Positions 11,462 through 21,004 of a stretch of DNA of 64,000 nt are shown here, piece after piece. This DNA is from Trypanosoma brucei gambiense DAL972 (taxonomy: Eukaryota; Euglenozoa; Kinetoplastea; Trypanosomatida; Trypanosomatidae). A model generated the notes under the pieces. The model was not told where the DNA came from, ran no database searches, and saw nothing but the letters and a program-made list of their open reading frames with translations. Both the position numbers and the translations under genes were made by a program. Location: contig NC_026742.1 in the NCBI RefSeq assembly GCF_000210295.1, forward strand, positions 1 through 64,000, written 5' to 3'. Numbering within the stretch: the first letter of the stretch is position 1; every line of letters starts with the position of its first letter.

Positions 11462-12432
11462 GACCTTCTCTTACATTTAACTGAGAGAACCGGTTCTTTG
11501 CGCTTTTTTTCTTTTGGGGTTAATGGAAGGGCTCACATAAGATCAATATATAAACGGTATTAACATCATAGCAATCACCCTTTCGGATCCATTGACAATA
11601 ATTCCTATACGAAGTCACGTGATGTCCCTTTAGCATCTCTTTTACAGATAACAGTTACAAATTATGGTTTCTCTCCTCATTAGCTCCGTTTACTCCCACA
11701 GTTCTTATGAAGGAGTGCACTTTATTTAATTAATCTGACTACCCAGTCATAGCTGCCTACCCTGACAGTTTGCACAAAAAGCAAAACGTGTCGCTCTGCT
11801 CCAATTTGTATATCGAAAATATTGTATTTGTTACAAGCATAGTTGTCATTTTCGTTTTTTTTTTTTTAAAATACATTTCAAAGTGTCGCTCATCCACATT
11901 TTTTTTTTGGATGTTTTTGTTCTTCAACTCCTCTCGGGGAACCCTACTTTAAGTGCGGAGCGAAAGTGCTCATGAGTCCCATCCGTCCCGATTCCGGAGT
12001 AAATGACAGCGCATTAAAGCTGTCGCGCCCAACATGCGGAAAAACACTCCCCAGACAAAACGGGTCCTACACTTCACATACAAAAAAAAGATGGACAACT
12101 TCCATCTGGTGCAAAAAAATAAATAAATAATAATCACACACCGACACGGCAACTGCGAAGAAATGTTGGTGCACTTTCCGTGGACAGCAGACTGTAAAGG
12201 AGTATTTGTGCAGTATAAATATGTTCTCTTGGAGACAACTTGCATGGTTTCTCCTCGTGGTAGAAAAAAATACTTCCAAATACCACCACTCTCTCCTCAG
12301 TGAGTGAAGAAACCGCACACCAATTCCCCATTTTTATCACATGTTCTTCACTCTCCGGGAGGATTCTCCGAAACAAACATTATGCAAAATTACTGTTGTA
12401 ACGAACAAAAGGAGATTTTAAATAAATAAAGC

Positions 12433-12477
12433 ATCCTTTAACTGCATGGAAAGCAGTTACAGAGAGGTAAAGGATGT
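12433..12477. other. Two-step inverted repeat (hairpin with bulge)
   Basis: The outer arms catccttta (12433-12441) and taaaggatg (12469-12477) enclose inner arms aactgc and gcagtt (12441-12446 and 12454-12459). On paper this folds as a stem with an asymmetric bulge of about 9 nt on one side. No tRNA features are present. Confidence 0.4.
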
Positions 12478-13513
12478 AAAAGTAACAAGAATTTATGTCA
12501 AAAAGAATTGCTAAGCGGTGTTTATGGGGGTGCGCCTAATTGAGGGAACTTCCCGTTTAGTTTGCATTACACCGCACCCCAACAACGTTACAAGAAATAT
12601 ATACATCCCGTGCCAGAAGGCAGTGCATGTAAATGAAAGGAATCCTCAGTCCTACTTAATAGCGGCATCTATAATATCGGATGTGTCTCGCAGCTTCGGT
12701 TAATGACCGCGGAAAGTGATGGCAAAGTCCCACAACAACATGGGAAGAAAGAAAAGTTATACTTATGTTGAGGAATGAGTGGAGATTAACGGTATGATTC
12801 TTGTCTCTTAGCGCAAGTCGTGTTGGTGATTTCGCATGCATCAAACCACCCGAGGGCAAGTGGCGCAATTACAAAACCATCATAAAGGAGTGTCGTGTCA
12901 TTCTAACTTTTACTGCTTGATGGGGGAAAAAAAGAAGAGGTAGGTGCAAAAGCGACATCAAAATAGGATATGATACATCTCCTTTTCATCCATTTAGATT
13001 TTCTCGCTACCAATTTAGCCAGTAAACGTTTGTGTAAAACGAAACCACGCCTCTCAGTTATTTCCTCACATTGCTACAACTTTAGTAGTTGCACGAACTT
13101 CTAGTGATTATAAGGGAGGGGGAAGGAAATTTATACTGAACAAAAGGCATTTTCTCCTGCCTCCGACGCGGTGTCAGTGTATGGGTGGGAATGGTCTTCC
13201 TTCCGTCACTCAATGGCAGCAGCTGACGTTAGGGGAAAACAACAAACCCAATAAAAAAGAAAAGTTAAATGTGGATGATCAACAAACGGCTCAACTGTAA
13301 AAAACAGCAAACTGATAATCGTATAATAGTGTCACTTCTCTAAGTTTCTGTTTCCCTGTTCCCCCTTTTTTTTTTCGCTTATATTGAGTTCTCTTCATTT
13401 CATCTTACTCTATCATCTTTGCATACGTTCGGTATTTCATCTCATCCTTTAGAGCCTCTCTCCCCCTCTTTCCTCTCCCCCCCCCAATTGCAGAGGGAGC
13501 ATAATATATTCTA

Positions 13514-15994
13514 CTACTGTGGCTGCTTTACTTCCTCTGCCACGACACCGATTTTAACGGGGTAAATGAACTCAACCAACTTATCCCAAGTTACTGCCCG
13601 AGTGTTCTCCATGTTCCCGTACTCACTACGTGTGCAAAGGATCATATCTGCCTCGCTTAAGTTGCTCTCAACTGTGGCACCGCCCTCCACAATGATGAGG
13701 TTCGCCGTGTTGAGATGTCTGGACGAAACAAAACCCTCACTGAATCCAATACGTTTCCGTGCGATCGGCAGTTTCACATGTCGGAAACCATACGACAATT
13801 CATCAAGCCACATTTTTTGTTTCGTTGACTCATGTACGTATGCCTCGGGAAGTATCCAACACCCGCGCACAAGAGCTGTCAAGAGTTTTACTGTTAACTG
13901 CCCGTTGGTGACTAAGTGGGTTAAATTCGTGGGGACCGGTGAGTTGGATTTACACTCGGCAACTGTGGCGTACGGAAGCTTGTGAATTTGCTCAAGTAAC
14001 TCCGTTCCGTCAAAACCGCTGATTGTAAAAACACGTTGCTCGACGGATCGGCTCCTCTTCGCTTGTTTACTGGCGGATGGAGGCACATTAGCCGATTGTA
14101 TGCCCCGAAGGCACACGTTCCCACCTCCAAAATGAAGAGACACGGGCGAATGCGAAGCGTTCCGCACCGAGCGGCGGAACTCCTCATCCAGTCGCTTCTC
14201 AAGCAGGGAACATCTACTCGTGACGGCAGCGAGCTCGATTTCCATATTCTCCGCCCTCTTGCACATGGTAAGATACTTGACGCGCAGTTGCTCCAGCTGT
14301 TTATCAGTTTGAGATGCCTGTTCGACGGCATGCTGCAGACGCTTCCTATCACACTCCGCTTCCTCTAGCTTGGATCGAAGATCAGACATATTTGTGATTG
14401 CTTCTGTCTCATATTTCATTTTTTCTTGCCTTACAGCGGACAGCTCACTCTCAGTTTGCATCAACTTCACTTGCGCCGCGGCCAACTTTTCCTTCAATTC
14501 CAGCATATCCTGTGAATAAACAGTTTCAGTCAAATCGTACTGTTGCTGCAAGTGCTGAGTGCGCTCCTCAGCCTGAAGGAGTTCGCTGCGTGCGGTTTCA
14601 AGTTTATCCGCCGCAGAGGCGCGGTCACGCTCAGCGGCTTGCAGGGCATTCCTCATCGTGATGTTCTCACTTTCCAGATGGCTTAGTTGCTCTTCACGCT
14701 GCACTATTAGTGCTGCGGCTGCGGATAATTCTTCCGCTGCCTTCACTGCTTGGCGCTTCAAAAAGGATGTTTCTTCTTCCAAAGACACCCTCCCATTCTT
14801 TGCTTCCCGAATGAGAATTTCGGATTCCTGTTGCTGCTGGCATAAAGCAAGGTGGTGCTGGTCCCGGATACTCCTTAACTCCTTTTCGTGTTCTTGGGTC
14901 ATTTGTTTAGCCTCAGCTTCGAGCATGCGAACACGGTGTTGTAGATTTGTGATCTCCTCCGAAAAAGAACCGGATTTTCCCTTGAAGACCTTCAACTCCT
15001 CACGGAGCTCATCAATGATTTCTTCCTTGGATGAAATTATCTTCTTCATGCGGTCGTTATTCGTCGCCATTAGGGAGTCAAGAGCTTCACTTTGGGAGCG
15101 CTCAGTCTTCTCGACAAAGATCTTGTGCATGTTTTCCAATTCTGCATAACGAGTCGTGCACGATTCCAGGGAGCGTTGGAGTTCGTCACATTTGGCTTGG
15201 GTGGACTTAATATTGGCACGAAGGAGTTCATTCTCCCTACCCAGACGGCAGGCTTCTTCACGACTCTTCACGTTGCTTTCGTCTAGTGCCTCGATATCTT
15301 CCGTTAGTTTGGTTATTTGCTCGCGCATGAACTCCGTACGGCCACTGCCTTCAACTTCCGAGCGCCCTTCCACCTCTGCTAACTGACGGCAGTGCTCTTC
15401 TTTCATAGCTTCCAACTGCTGTTTGAGGAACTCCTTGTCTCTACTGCTTTGAGAAATCGATTTTTCCAACTGCGCCTCTGAGTTTCGCCGTGCTTTGGCC
15501 TCCTTTTCAGCTTTGGCCTCTGCTTCGTCAAGTTGCTCCTTAAGAGTTCTCGCGTATTCACGCGTTGTTTGTAACTCCTGCTGTGTTTGTACGAGCTCAA
15601 ACCGCACAATTTCTAATTCTCGCTGGTTACCGGACCACCTTAACTGCTCACGCTTCAGTTGAGCGATACGCGCTCGCAACTCATCTATTTCATGAAGCGA
15701 CGCAAAACTTGCATTCGACACCGACTGCCTGCACGAAGCTCGTTGAGAAGTACTGTGAATAAATCGCGCTGAGGAGGGACCTGAACTCCCTCCCAATTCT
15801 TCCACCTCCTTTGCCATGCCTTCTCCCACCATCAGCAACTCCCCGGGTCTCGAATTCTCGTCCGTCTCAACCCCTCCTCCAGTGGCTTCCGGTATGGGAT
15901 CGGCGAGGTGAATACTCTTTTGTAGCCAAAGGCTGTCCGACTCACTGATGCTCATTGAATCAATGCACTTACATTTAAACACATGCGTTGCCAT
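13514..15994 (-). CDS. Coiled-coil protein with C-terminal BRCT-like region
   Basis: 826 aa. Residues about 100-620 are a long, nearly unbroken coiled coil rich in Glu, Gln, Leu and Lys. A basic link (KQAKRSRSVEQR, about residue 645) leads into a globular region at about 655-815. That region has a VFTISGFDG strand, a THLVTNGQLTVKLL strand-helix, a GCWILPEAYV core with the tryptophan typical of BRCT domains, and a second half with NLIIVEGG and ILCTRSEYG. This fits tandem BRCT-like folds, which usually bind phosphopeptides in DNA-damage or chromosome-associated proteins. It is the first intact gene on the core side. A pyrimidine tract directly abuts the ATG at 15994 on the coding strand, so Met14 (15955) is an alternative start. 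Role unknown; a nuclear or chromosomal scaffold is inference. Confidence 0.85.
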   Translation of the reverse strand: MATHVFKCKCIDSMSISESDSLWLQKSIHLADPIPEATGGGVETDENSRPGELLMVGEGMAKEVEELGGSSGPSSARFIHSTSQRASCRQSVSNASFASLHEIDELRARIAQLKREQLRWSGNQRELEIVRFELVQTQQELQTTREYARTLKEQLDEAEAKAEKEAKARRNSEAQLEKSISQSSRDKEFLKQQLEAMKEEHCRQLAEVEGRSEVEGSGRTEFMREQITKLTEDIEALDESNVKSREEACRLGRENELLRANIKSTQAKCDELQRSLESCTTRYAELENMHKIFVEKTERSQSEALDSLMATNNDRMKKIISSKEEIIDELREELKVFKGKSGSFSEEITNLQHRVRMLEAEAKQMTQEHEKELRSIRDQHHLALCQQQQESEILIREAKNGRVSLEEETSFLKRQAVKAAEELSAAAALIVQREEQLSHLESENITMRNALQAAERDRASAADKLETARSELLQAEERTQHLQQQYDLTETVYSQDMLELKEKLAAAQVKLMQTESELSAVRQEKMKYETEAITNMSDLRSKLEEAECDRKRLQHAVEQASQTDKQLEQLRVKYLTMCKRAENMEIELAAVTSRCSLLEKRLDEEFRRSVRNASHSPVSLHFGGGNVCLRGIQSANVPPSASKQAKRSRSVEQRVFTISGFDGTELLEQIHKLPYATVAECKSNSPVPTNLTHLVTNGQLTVKLLTALVRGCWILPEAYVHESTKQKMWLDELSYGFRHVKLPIARKRIGFSEGFVSSRHLNTANLIIVEGGATVESNLSEADMILCTRSEYGNMENTRAVTWDKLVEFIYPVKIGVVAEEVKQPQ

Positions 15995-16422
15995 AGAGAA
16001 GGAAAGAGAAAGCAGTTAGGATAGCATGCATTCACAACGAATAGTGCCGCAACACGAGTGAAACATGTATGTTACCACCAGTGATGCGGCGGTTACAAGT
16101 GCAAGTTTCGGTGGGGTGACACTTACATGAGAAACAAAAGACATATATATTTTTTGTTGTTGCTTTTGTTGTTGTTGTTGTGCCGTGGGAACACCAGTTA
16201 ATCATTTATAGTTACGCTGCATAGGAAAACACGCACAAGCATAATATGCCGGTGCATATTAAGAGACCTTGACACACCATGCAAACCTACTACCACAATA
16301 ATACCTACCATCCCATGTGCGCAATAATGAATACAGAAAGACGAAAATCAAGTGAAGGGGAGTGGAAGAAATAATGGAGCGAAGGTAAACGCGAAGGTTT
16401 ACCATTATTTTTTTTTTTCGCT
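15995..16422. other. Intergenic region
   Basis: It holds a coding-strand pyrimidine tract beside the downstream gene (about 15994-16012) and a plus-strand TTG run (about 16155-16181). No further gene is seen. Confidence 0.5.
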
Positions 16423-18036
16423 CTACGCACTGGGGTGCATGACCTGTTTCACCATTTTTGTGAAGAGCCATAGTTGCGACTCCTCCACAGGGGTAGTTGA
16501 GCCCCTTGTTATCAGTTCATGAATCCGTGGCCTCTGTTCATTTTCGGAACCATGTGAAGAAAACGAACTTGGAACGCAGAAAGTGACACCGTATTTTTTC
16601 AACATGGAAGGATCCGCCTGCACTTGCTCAAATATGGCATTCCATGTCTTTATGTCCCCTTGACGAATGACGTGGACATAGTATGTGTCTGCCCTCCGCT
16701 GTAGCTCTTCTTGGTCACGCAAATAAAGTGGTAGTATTTCCTCAGATGCGTCGGTATCGACGAAGAAGCTCGTGCGCTCATCATATGGGGCAAATATGTC
16801 TTTCGAAAAATGTGTGGGAGAAAACTTACCCTTCTCCCGTGAGAGATCTTGTGAACCCACACCGGCTACCTCCAATTTTTTAATACTCTCCAAACGCCGA
16901 ACTCGTCCACCCAACGCTGCCGATTTATCATTAAGGAGTCGAAGAAACTCCGAAACATTTGCTGAAGTTACCTTCATATGAATACCATTGGGAACAAGTT
17001 CAACCAACTTACCACCACGTGGCACACTAAAGGTTAGGTTCTGTTGTGCGATTGCTGGGCCAAAGATGTGACCATTTTTGATTGCCTCCACTTTCGCTTG
17101 GAATTCAGCTTCTGATACCACGACACCAATGAGGGTGGCATCCACTGGATTGGGTTGTTGTAACATTATCTCAGAGGGTGAGGGATATTTTTTGACGGCA
17201 CCGATGTTGGAGTTAAGAAGGGCACTATCCGCAGTGGAGGGAGGGGAAAAGAGTTGATCAAATCGCTCTTTTTTGGCGTCAGAAGCACAAACCGCAACCG
17301 CAGCACCTTTAGGACGACTGCCGTGCCTGGTGTTTACATCGCAGTGCCGTGCCATTGTTGAAATTTCTGTCACACGGGCATTGCGGTACCGTTGTATTTT
17401 CTCCAAGTACATTGGTATATCATCGTAGCTCACATTAATCGTAGATCCATTCTCAATGAGCTCATGGACGGTGCCATCAGGTAGTGGTGCCACCCACTTC
17501 AAGTCTGCCTTCTCGAAATCCTCCCGGTTATGCGTGAGGAGGGCGTCAAGTTGACTAAAAAAATCCCTGTTTGATGTTGGAGAAAGCAGCACCTGCGGTT
17601 GCTCGGTAGCATATAAGGCGTGGTTTCCAGTTCCTTTATCCCCCACAATTGGAACAGGCGCAGATCGCTTCGAAGCTTCCTTGAAACTTAACGATGGTGC
17701 GCTGTTTTTTCTCTGGATTTGATCACTGATAAAGTCCATTGCCGTCTGTCCCAAATTCACTTCGCAGATGTCAGCAACAGTAAAAAGAGACACCGCCAGC
17801 CGACCAATTAAAGTTCTCACTTCCTCCTGTTCGAATCGGGATAGTGAGAGAGCGCCTTCACCCTGTTCTGCAAGATTAGACAACTCGCCTACACCCGACA
17901 TCATTTGCAGTAATAAACGGCATAAGGATTCATTATTTGCGTTGATACCCATTAACTCCATTCGCTTCCTGTTTTCAGTGACAATGTCTTCAATAACTAG
18001 CATTCGCCTTGGTTGGGAGGCATCTCTGAATACCAT
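16423..18036 (-). CDS. MazG-like segment joined to three HECT-like segments; function unknown
   Basis: 537 aa. Residues about 36-112 resemble the helical MazG/dCTPase fold: SGVGELSNL matches the EVGEL helix and ADICEVNLGQTAMDF matches the last helices. The metal-binding acidic residues expected in EVGE and ExxD appear largely lost (SGVGE; RTLIG), so it is probably not a pyrophosphatase. Three later segments share a pattern of a strand, then ELIxxGS, then a Val-rich strand and an aromatic/Leu helix: about 176-220 (VHELIENGSTINVSYDDI), 330-372 (LVELVPNGIHMKVTSANV) and about 490-535 (RIHELITRGSTTPVEE). This is the pattern found in HECT ubiquitin-ligase domains just before the C-lobe, but no C-lobe with a catalytic cysteine is seen. 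Both assignments are by eye. It may be a pseudoenzyme scaffold. Confidence 0.82.
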   Translation of the reverse strand: MVFRDASQPRRMLVIEDIVTENRKRMELMGINANNESLCRLLLQMMSGVGELSNLAEQGEGALSLSRFEQEEVRTLIGRLAVSLFTVADICEVNLGQTAMDFISDQIQRKNSAPSLSFKEASKRSAPVPIVGDKGTGNHALYATEQPQVLLSPTSNRDFFSQLDALLTHNREDFEKADLKWVAPLPDGTVHELIENGSTINVSYDDIPMYLEKIQRYRNARVTEISTMARHCDVNTRHGSRPKGAAVAVCASDAKKERFDQLFSPPSTADSALLNSNIGAVKKYPSPSEIMLQQPNPVDATLIGVVVSEAEFQAKVEAIKNGHIFGPAIAQQNLTFSVPRGGKLVELVPNGIHMKVTSANVSEFLRLLNDKSAALGGRVRRLESIKKLEVAGVGSQDLSREKGKFSPTHFSKDIFAPYDERTSFFVDTDASEEILPLYLRDQEELQRRADTYYVHVIRQGDIKTWNAIFEQVQADPSMLKKYGVTFCVPSSFSSHGSENEQRPRIHELITRGSTTPVEESQLWLFTKMVKQVMHPSA

Positions 18037-18530
18037 CGCTGGAAGTTATTTCTTTTAGCCGTCACCGTATGATGGGGTATTTTACTTAGATGATGCCAGA
18101 AACCTCGTGTAATTCGTTCATATAAATATATATTAATGAAAGTGGTGAAATTAAGAAGGTGATATAAGAGAGAAGGGGGAAAGAAGTATAAGCAGGAGGT
18201 TTTAAAATGCCAACTAAAAAAAAAAAGGAAATAAAAAGGGAGGGCATTGAATTGCCCACCGTATCACTGATCCGGAAAAAATATTAGAGAGATGAGCACC
18301 TGAATAACACCAGCAAACCAGCAACCAGAAAAAAAAAAAACAAAACAAATGAAAGATGGAGTCTCCCAAAACCCTCTTTCGAACAGATGGGCAGAACGGG
18401 AGAATCCCTGTAACTCCTAAAAAGAAAAAAACTGCAAACACTCGCCCCAACGAGCAACAGCGGTTCCCAAAAGCAAATAAAACCACAAGCTGATATCCTT
18501 TTTTTAAAAAAAAGAAAAGAAAAAAAGACG
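18037..18530. other. Intergenic region
   Basis: A purine-rich plus-strand block (about 18138-18200) is a polypyrimidine tract on the coding strand and a likely trans-splicing signal for the gene to its left. The right part is A-rich 3' UTR sequence of the next gene. Confidence 0.5.
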
Positions 18531-19544
18531 TTACGGTGTGGGAACCGAGTTGCCAATTGCTGCATCCCAATACTGTTGGACGAAATCATCAACCGCTGAA
18601 CTTCCAGCCCCACATTCGAGTCGCAACCCACTCAAACGGCAACGCGGCACATCATCTCTCCGGTTGTCGGGAGGGATAATGCAAGTTGATGACAGGTTGT
18701 CAAAAAAAGAAAGCAACTCCACCATTAAAGGAGAGACACTTACTTGCAAATCTTCGGCACATCTGTGATGAAGCGTGGAGCGAGCAACAACTAACAACCG
18801 CATAACCTTCTCGTGATTTTGCATTTCCTTCTCACTACCAACAATAACCGAGTAGTTGTGGCGCATGGTAGACTGCATTGCATTCCTATCCAAGAAAAAA
18901 TCCTCTTGAGGAGTGCCAGTGGATGCTACTTGAATACAATATCGACACACGTCTGTAAGTGCACTCAACAATAACGCCTCCGATTCGGTACTAGCTGTTG
19001 TTGAAACAGCTTTACTATATTCTTCCGTAGCAGTTCGAATAAGTTCGGCAAGATCCTCCACCAAATTCAGCCTGGAGAGCACAAAACGTACTCCACCTTG
19101 ACTCTCCACCCACTGATGGACGTATTGACGGAGAGCGGCAGCCATTGGTGGTGATCTTAAAGCAGGAAACGTATTTATATGTTTAAATGTTACAAGGAAA
19201 CCAGCAAGGGCCGCTGTTGCAAGTAAGGTGGTATGAGTTTCTTCACCCTTTCCTGCTGCTACAAGCTGAAGAACGTCACGTACCGTTTGAAGTATTACTC
19301 CAATTTCGTACCACCGTGGAAATTCTTCGTTCAAAAGTTTCTCTAAAAGTTGCTGTCGCCTCCGCAAATGCACAATGCAAAACGTTGTAATTGCTTTCTC
19401 TTGCAATGTCGAGTCTGAATCCACTTTTTCTCCATTAGCAACACTGCCCAACAGAGTTACAGTTAGTCCAGACGCCACACAAGGAGATAATAAAGAGGGA
19501 GAGGAATTCTCCACAGGCTCACCTGAAGAATCGGCTGAGTTCAT
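18531..19544 (-). CDS. Conserved-looking protein of unknown function, mostly helical
   Basis: 337 aa. The first ~45 residues are Ser-rich and look disordered. The rest is predicted all-helical, with amphipathic stretches such as HLRRRQQLLEKLLNEEFPRW and a more hydrophobic segment (TLLATAALAGFLVTF, about residues 125-140) that seems too mixed to be a firm membrane span. There is no coiled coil, zinc site or catalytic motif that I recognise. Length and composition fit a real gene, with a normal ATG and its own upstream polypyrimidine tract (plus-strand purine run at 19736-19759). Product unknown. Confidence 0.8.
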   Translation of the reverse strand: MNSADSSGEPVENSSPSLLSPCVASGLTVTLLGSVANGEKVDSDSTLQEKAITTFCIVHLRRRQQLLEKLLNEEFPRWYEIGVILQTVRDVLQLVAAGKGEETHTTLLATAALAGFLVTFKHINTFPALRSPPMAAALRQYVHQWVESQGGVRFVLSRLNLVEDLAELIRTATEEYSKAVSTTASTESEALLLSALTDVCRYCIQVASTGTPQEDFFLDRNAMQSTMRHNYSVIVGSEKEMQNHEKVMRLLVVARSTLHHRCAEDLQVSVSPLMVELLSFFDNLSSTCIIPPDNRRDDVPRCRLSGLRLECGAGSSAVDDFVQQYWDAAIGNSVPTP

Positions 19545-19899
19545 TTTTTATCGTGTTGGCTACGTGGGGCCCAAATTACGCCACGCAGGCCGTACAGGTG
19601 CCTCAGTATAACTAATCTTCACGCACCTGAACAATGAAACCAAAAATAATAAAAAGAGAACGAAAACCGGAAACACCGACAAAGCAAAAAAACAAACAAA
19701 CAAACCATTCAACAGAAAAATAAAGTCAGCAACATGAGGGAAAGGGGGAAAAAAGAATACTTACATCAATGACACTAACAGCGGTAGCAACAGCCGCTGA
19801 TGCAAATAATGAGGCATAAAGTAATTGCACCACGGCAGAAAAACACCAAAGCCAACCTATTCAACTGGATGCGTGCAAGTGTAGCAAATGATACCTCAC

Positions 19900-20127
19900 T
19901 CAAATGCCTGTCCGTCGCCTTCGGCCTCGAGCAGCGGTACGATTTCCTGTAGTTGCTGCAATATTGACGCCGCCAGTGATACCTGTTGTGGTTTCATTGA
20001 ACACAACGCCATGCAAATTTCCCACCACATGTTTTCCTTTTGTGCTGACAAAATCCAACGGCTGTGCTAAACCAATATTTGCGCTTCGCAGCATTCGTGG
20101 GTTAAATGTATTGGCATCAGCTTCCAT
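19900..20127 (-). CDS. Small basic-tailed protein, 75 aa, unknown
   Basis: This short frame has the signals of a real gene. The coding strand carries a pyrimidine tract (plus-strand 20184-20202), and the first AG dinucleotides after it lie close to the ATG, the last (TTTAG) one base before it. The product has a Gly/Thr/Val-rich middle (VVGNLHGVVFNETTTGITGG) and ends in an Arg-rich tail (RGRRRRTGI). It sits in a 1.46-kb gap between two larger genes, which is the usual setting for overlooked short genes. Family not recognised. Confidence 0.5.
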   Translation of the reverse strand: MEADANTFNPRMLRSANIGLAQPLDFVSTKGKHVVGNLHGVVFNETTTGITGGVNIAATTGNRTAARGRRRRTGI

Positions 20128-21004
20128 ACTAAAGAGTAACTTGTTTTAAAGATGAAGTAGCATAAGGTGATGTGAGATATAAACAGCGGAGAGGGAAAGG
20201 AGTAATAACTCACGCGAGCAGAAAATAAAGTGCTGAAAGACACGGCAACAACAGGTTGAGAAGAACGAATTAAGGTGCGCATGTAAACGGTAGTTGCTGA
20301 GCGCGTTTGCACAGACGGAGTCGCAGCGACATGAACCGAAGTCCTGCCGTTTCCAACTACGTCATAGAGTCGGTGCGGAAGCAATTCCTCGTTCGTGTTA
20401 AAAGAACAACAACAAAAAAAAGAACCGAGGGTGTCGAAATCAACTCCAAACTTGATAATTCCAACAACATTCTGCGATCATACATATATAAACCAACTCT
20501 TGTATTGTATGGGGTGGGGGAAGGCATACCTGGCGCAGCTTATGCTCATGACAAAACTTAAAGTGAAGAGTTATTTCTTAACTTAGTGTTCGCAGTACCG
20601 GGCATCACACATTGGGATATGGTGGAGCCAACAAACATAAAGTGGATTTAGTATGCTCTAAAGTGGCATATTTCTCTATCTTCGAACAATAACAACTACA
20701 TGTGGTAACTTGAAATGAACGAAACTTGGTGAAGAAATAAAAAGTACATAAACGATGAAATTCTCCTTGTTAGCAAAAGAAAAAGGGTGCAGGGGATTAT
20801 TAGACAATTTCAAGAGTTTGCAGAACAGGGTTCAATAATTTGCTTACAATAGTTATAATTACGATTACGGTTAGTCAACGTCTTTTTTCTTTTCGCCATA
20901 CGGTGCGCACAAGCAAGCACCTCACAATGCACATCATTCACCTTTAACTCCATCCACTAACGAAACTAAGAAACATTTCTTGCTCTCATGAAATTTGAGT
21001 ACCC
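20128..21004. other. Intergenic region
   Basis: The left part carries splice signals for the 75-aa gene. The remaining ~800 bp is AT-rich and is probably the long 3' UTR of the gene to the right. No other frame is convincing. Confidence 0.4.

Larger units (their letters stand above)
10961..13513. other. Gene-free boundary zone between subtelomere and core
   Basis: There is no coding region I can support over about 2.5 kb. The right end (about 13.0-13.5 kb) is probably the 3' UTR and downstream region of the first intact core gene. Long T and C runs lie at 13362-13375 and 13460-13490. Two hairpin-forming inverted repeats are listed separately. No tRNA-like B box was seen. Confidence 0.4.

Noticed and set aside
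17820..17845. GTTCGAATCGG as a tRNA B box
   Set aside because: It is inside a coding region, with no A box or cloverleaf around it.
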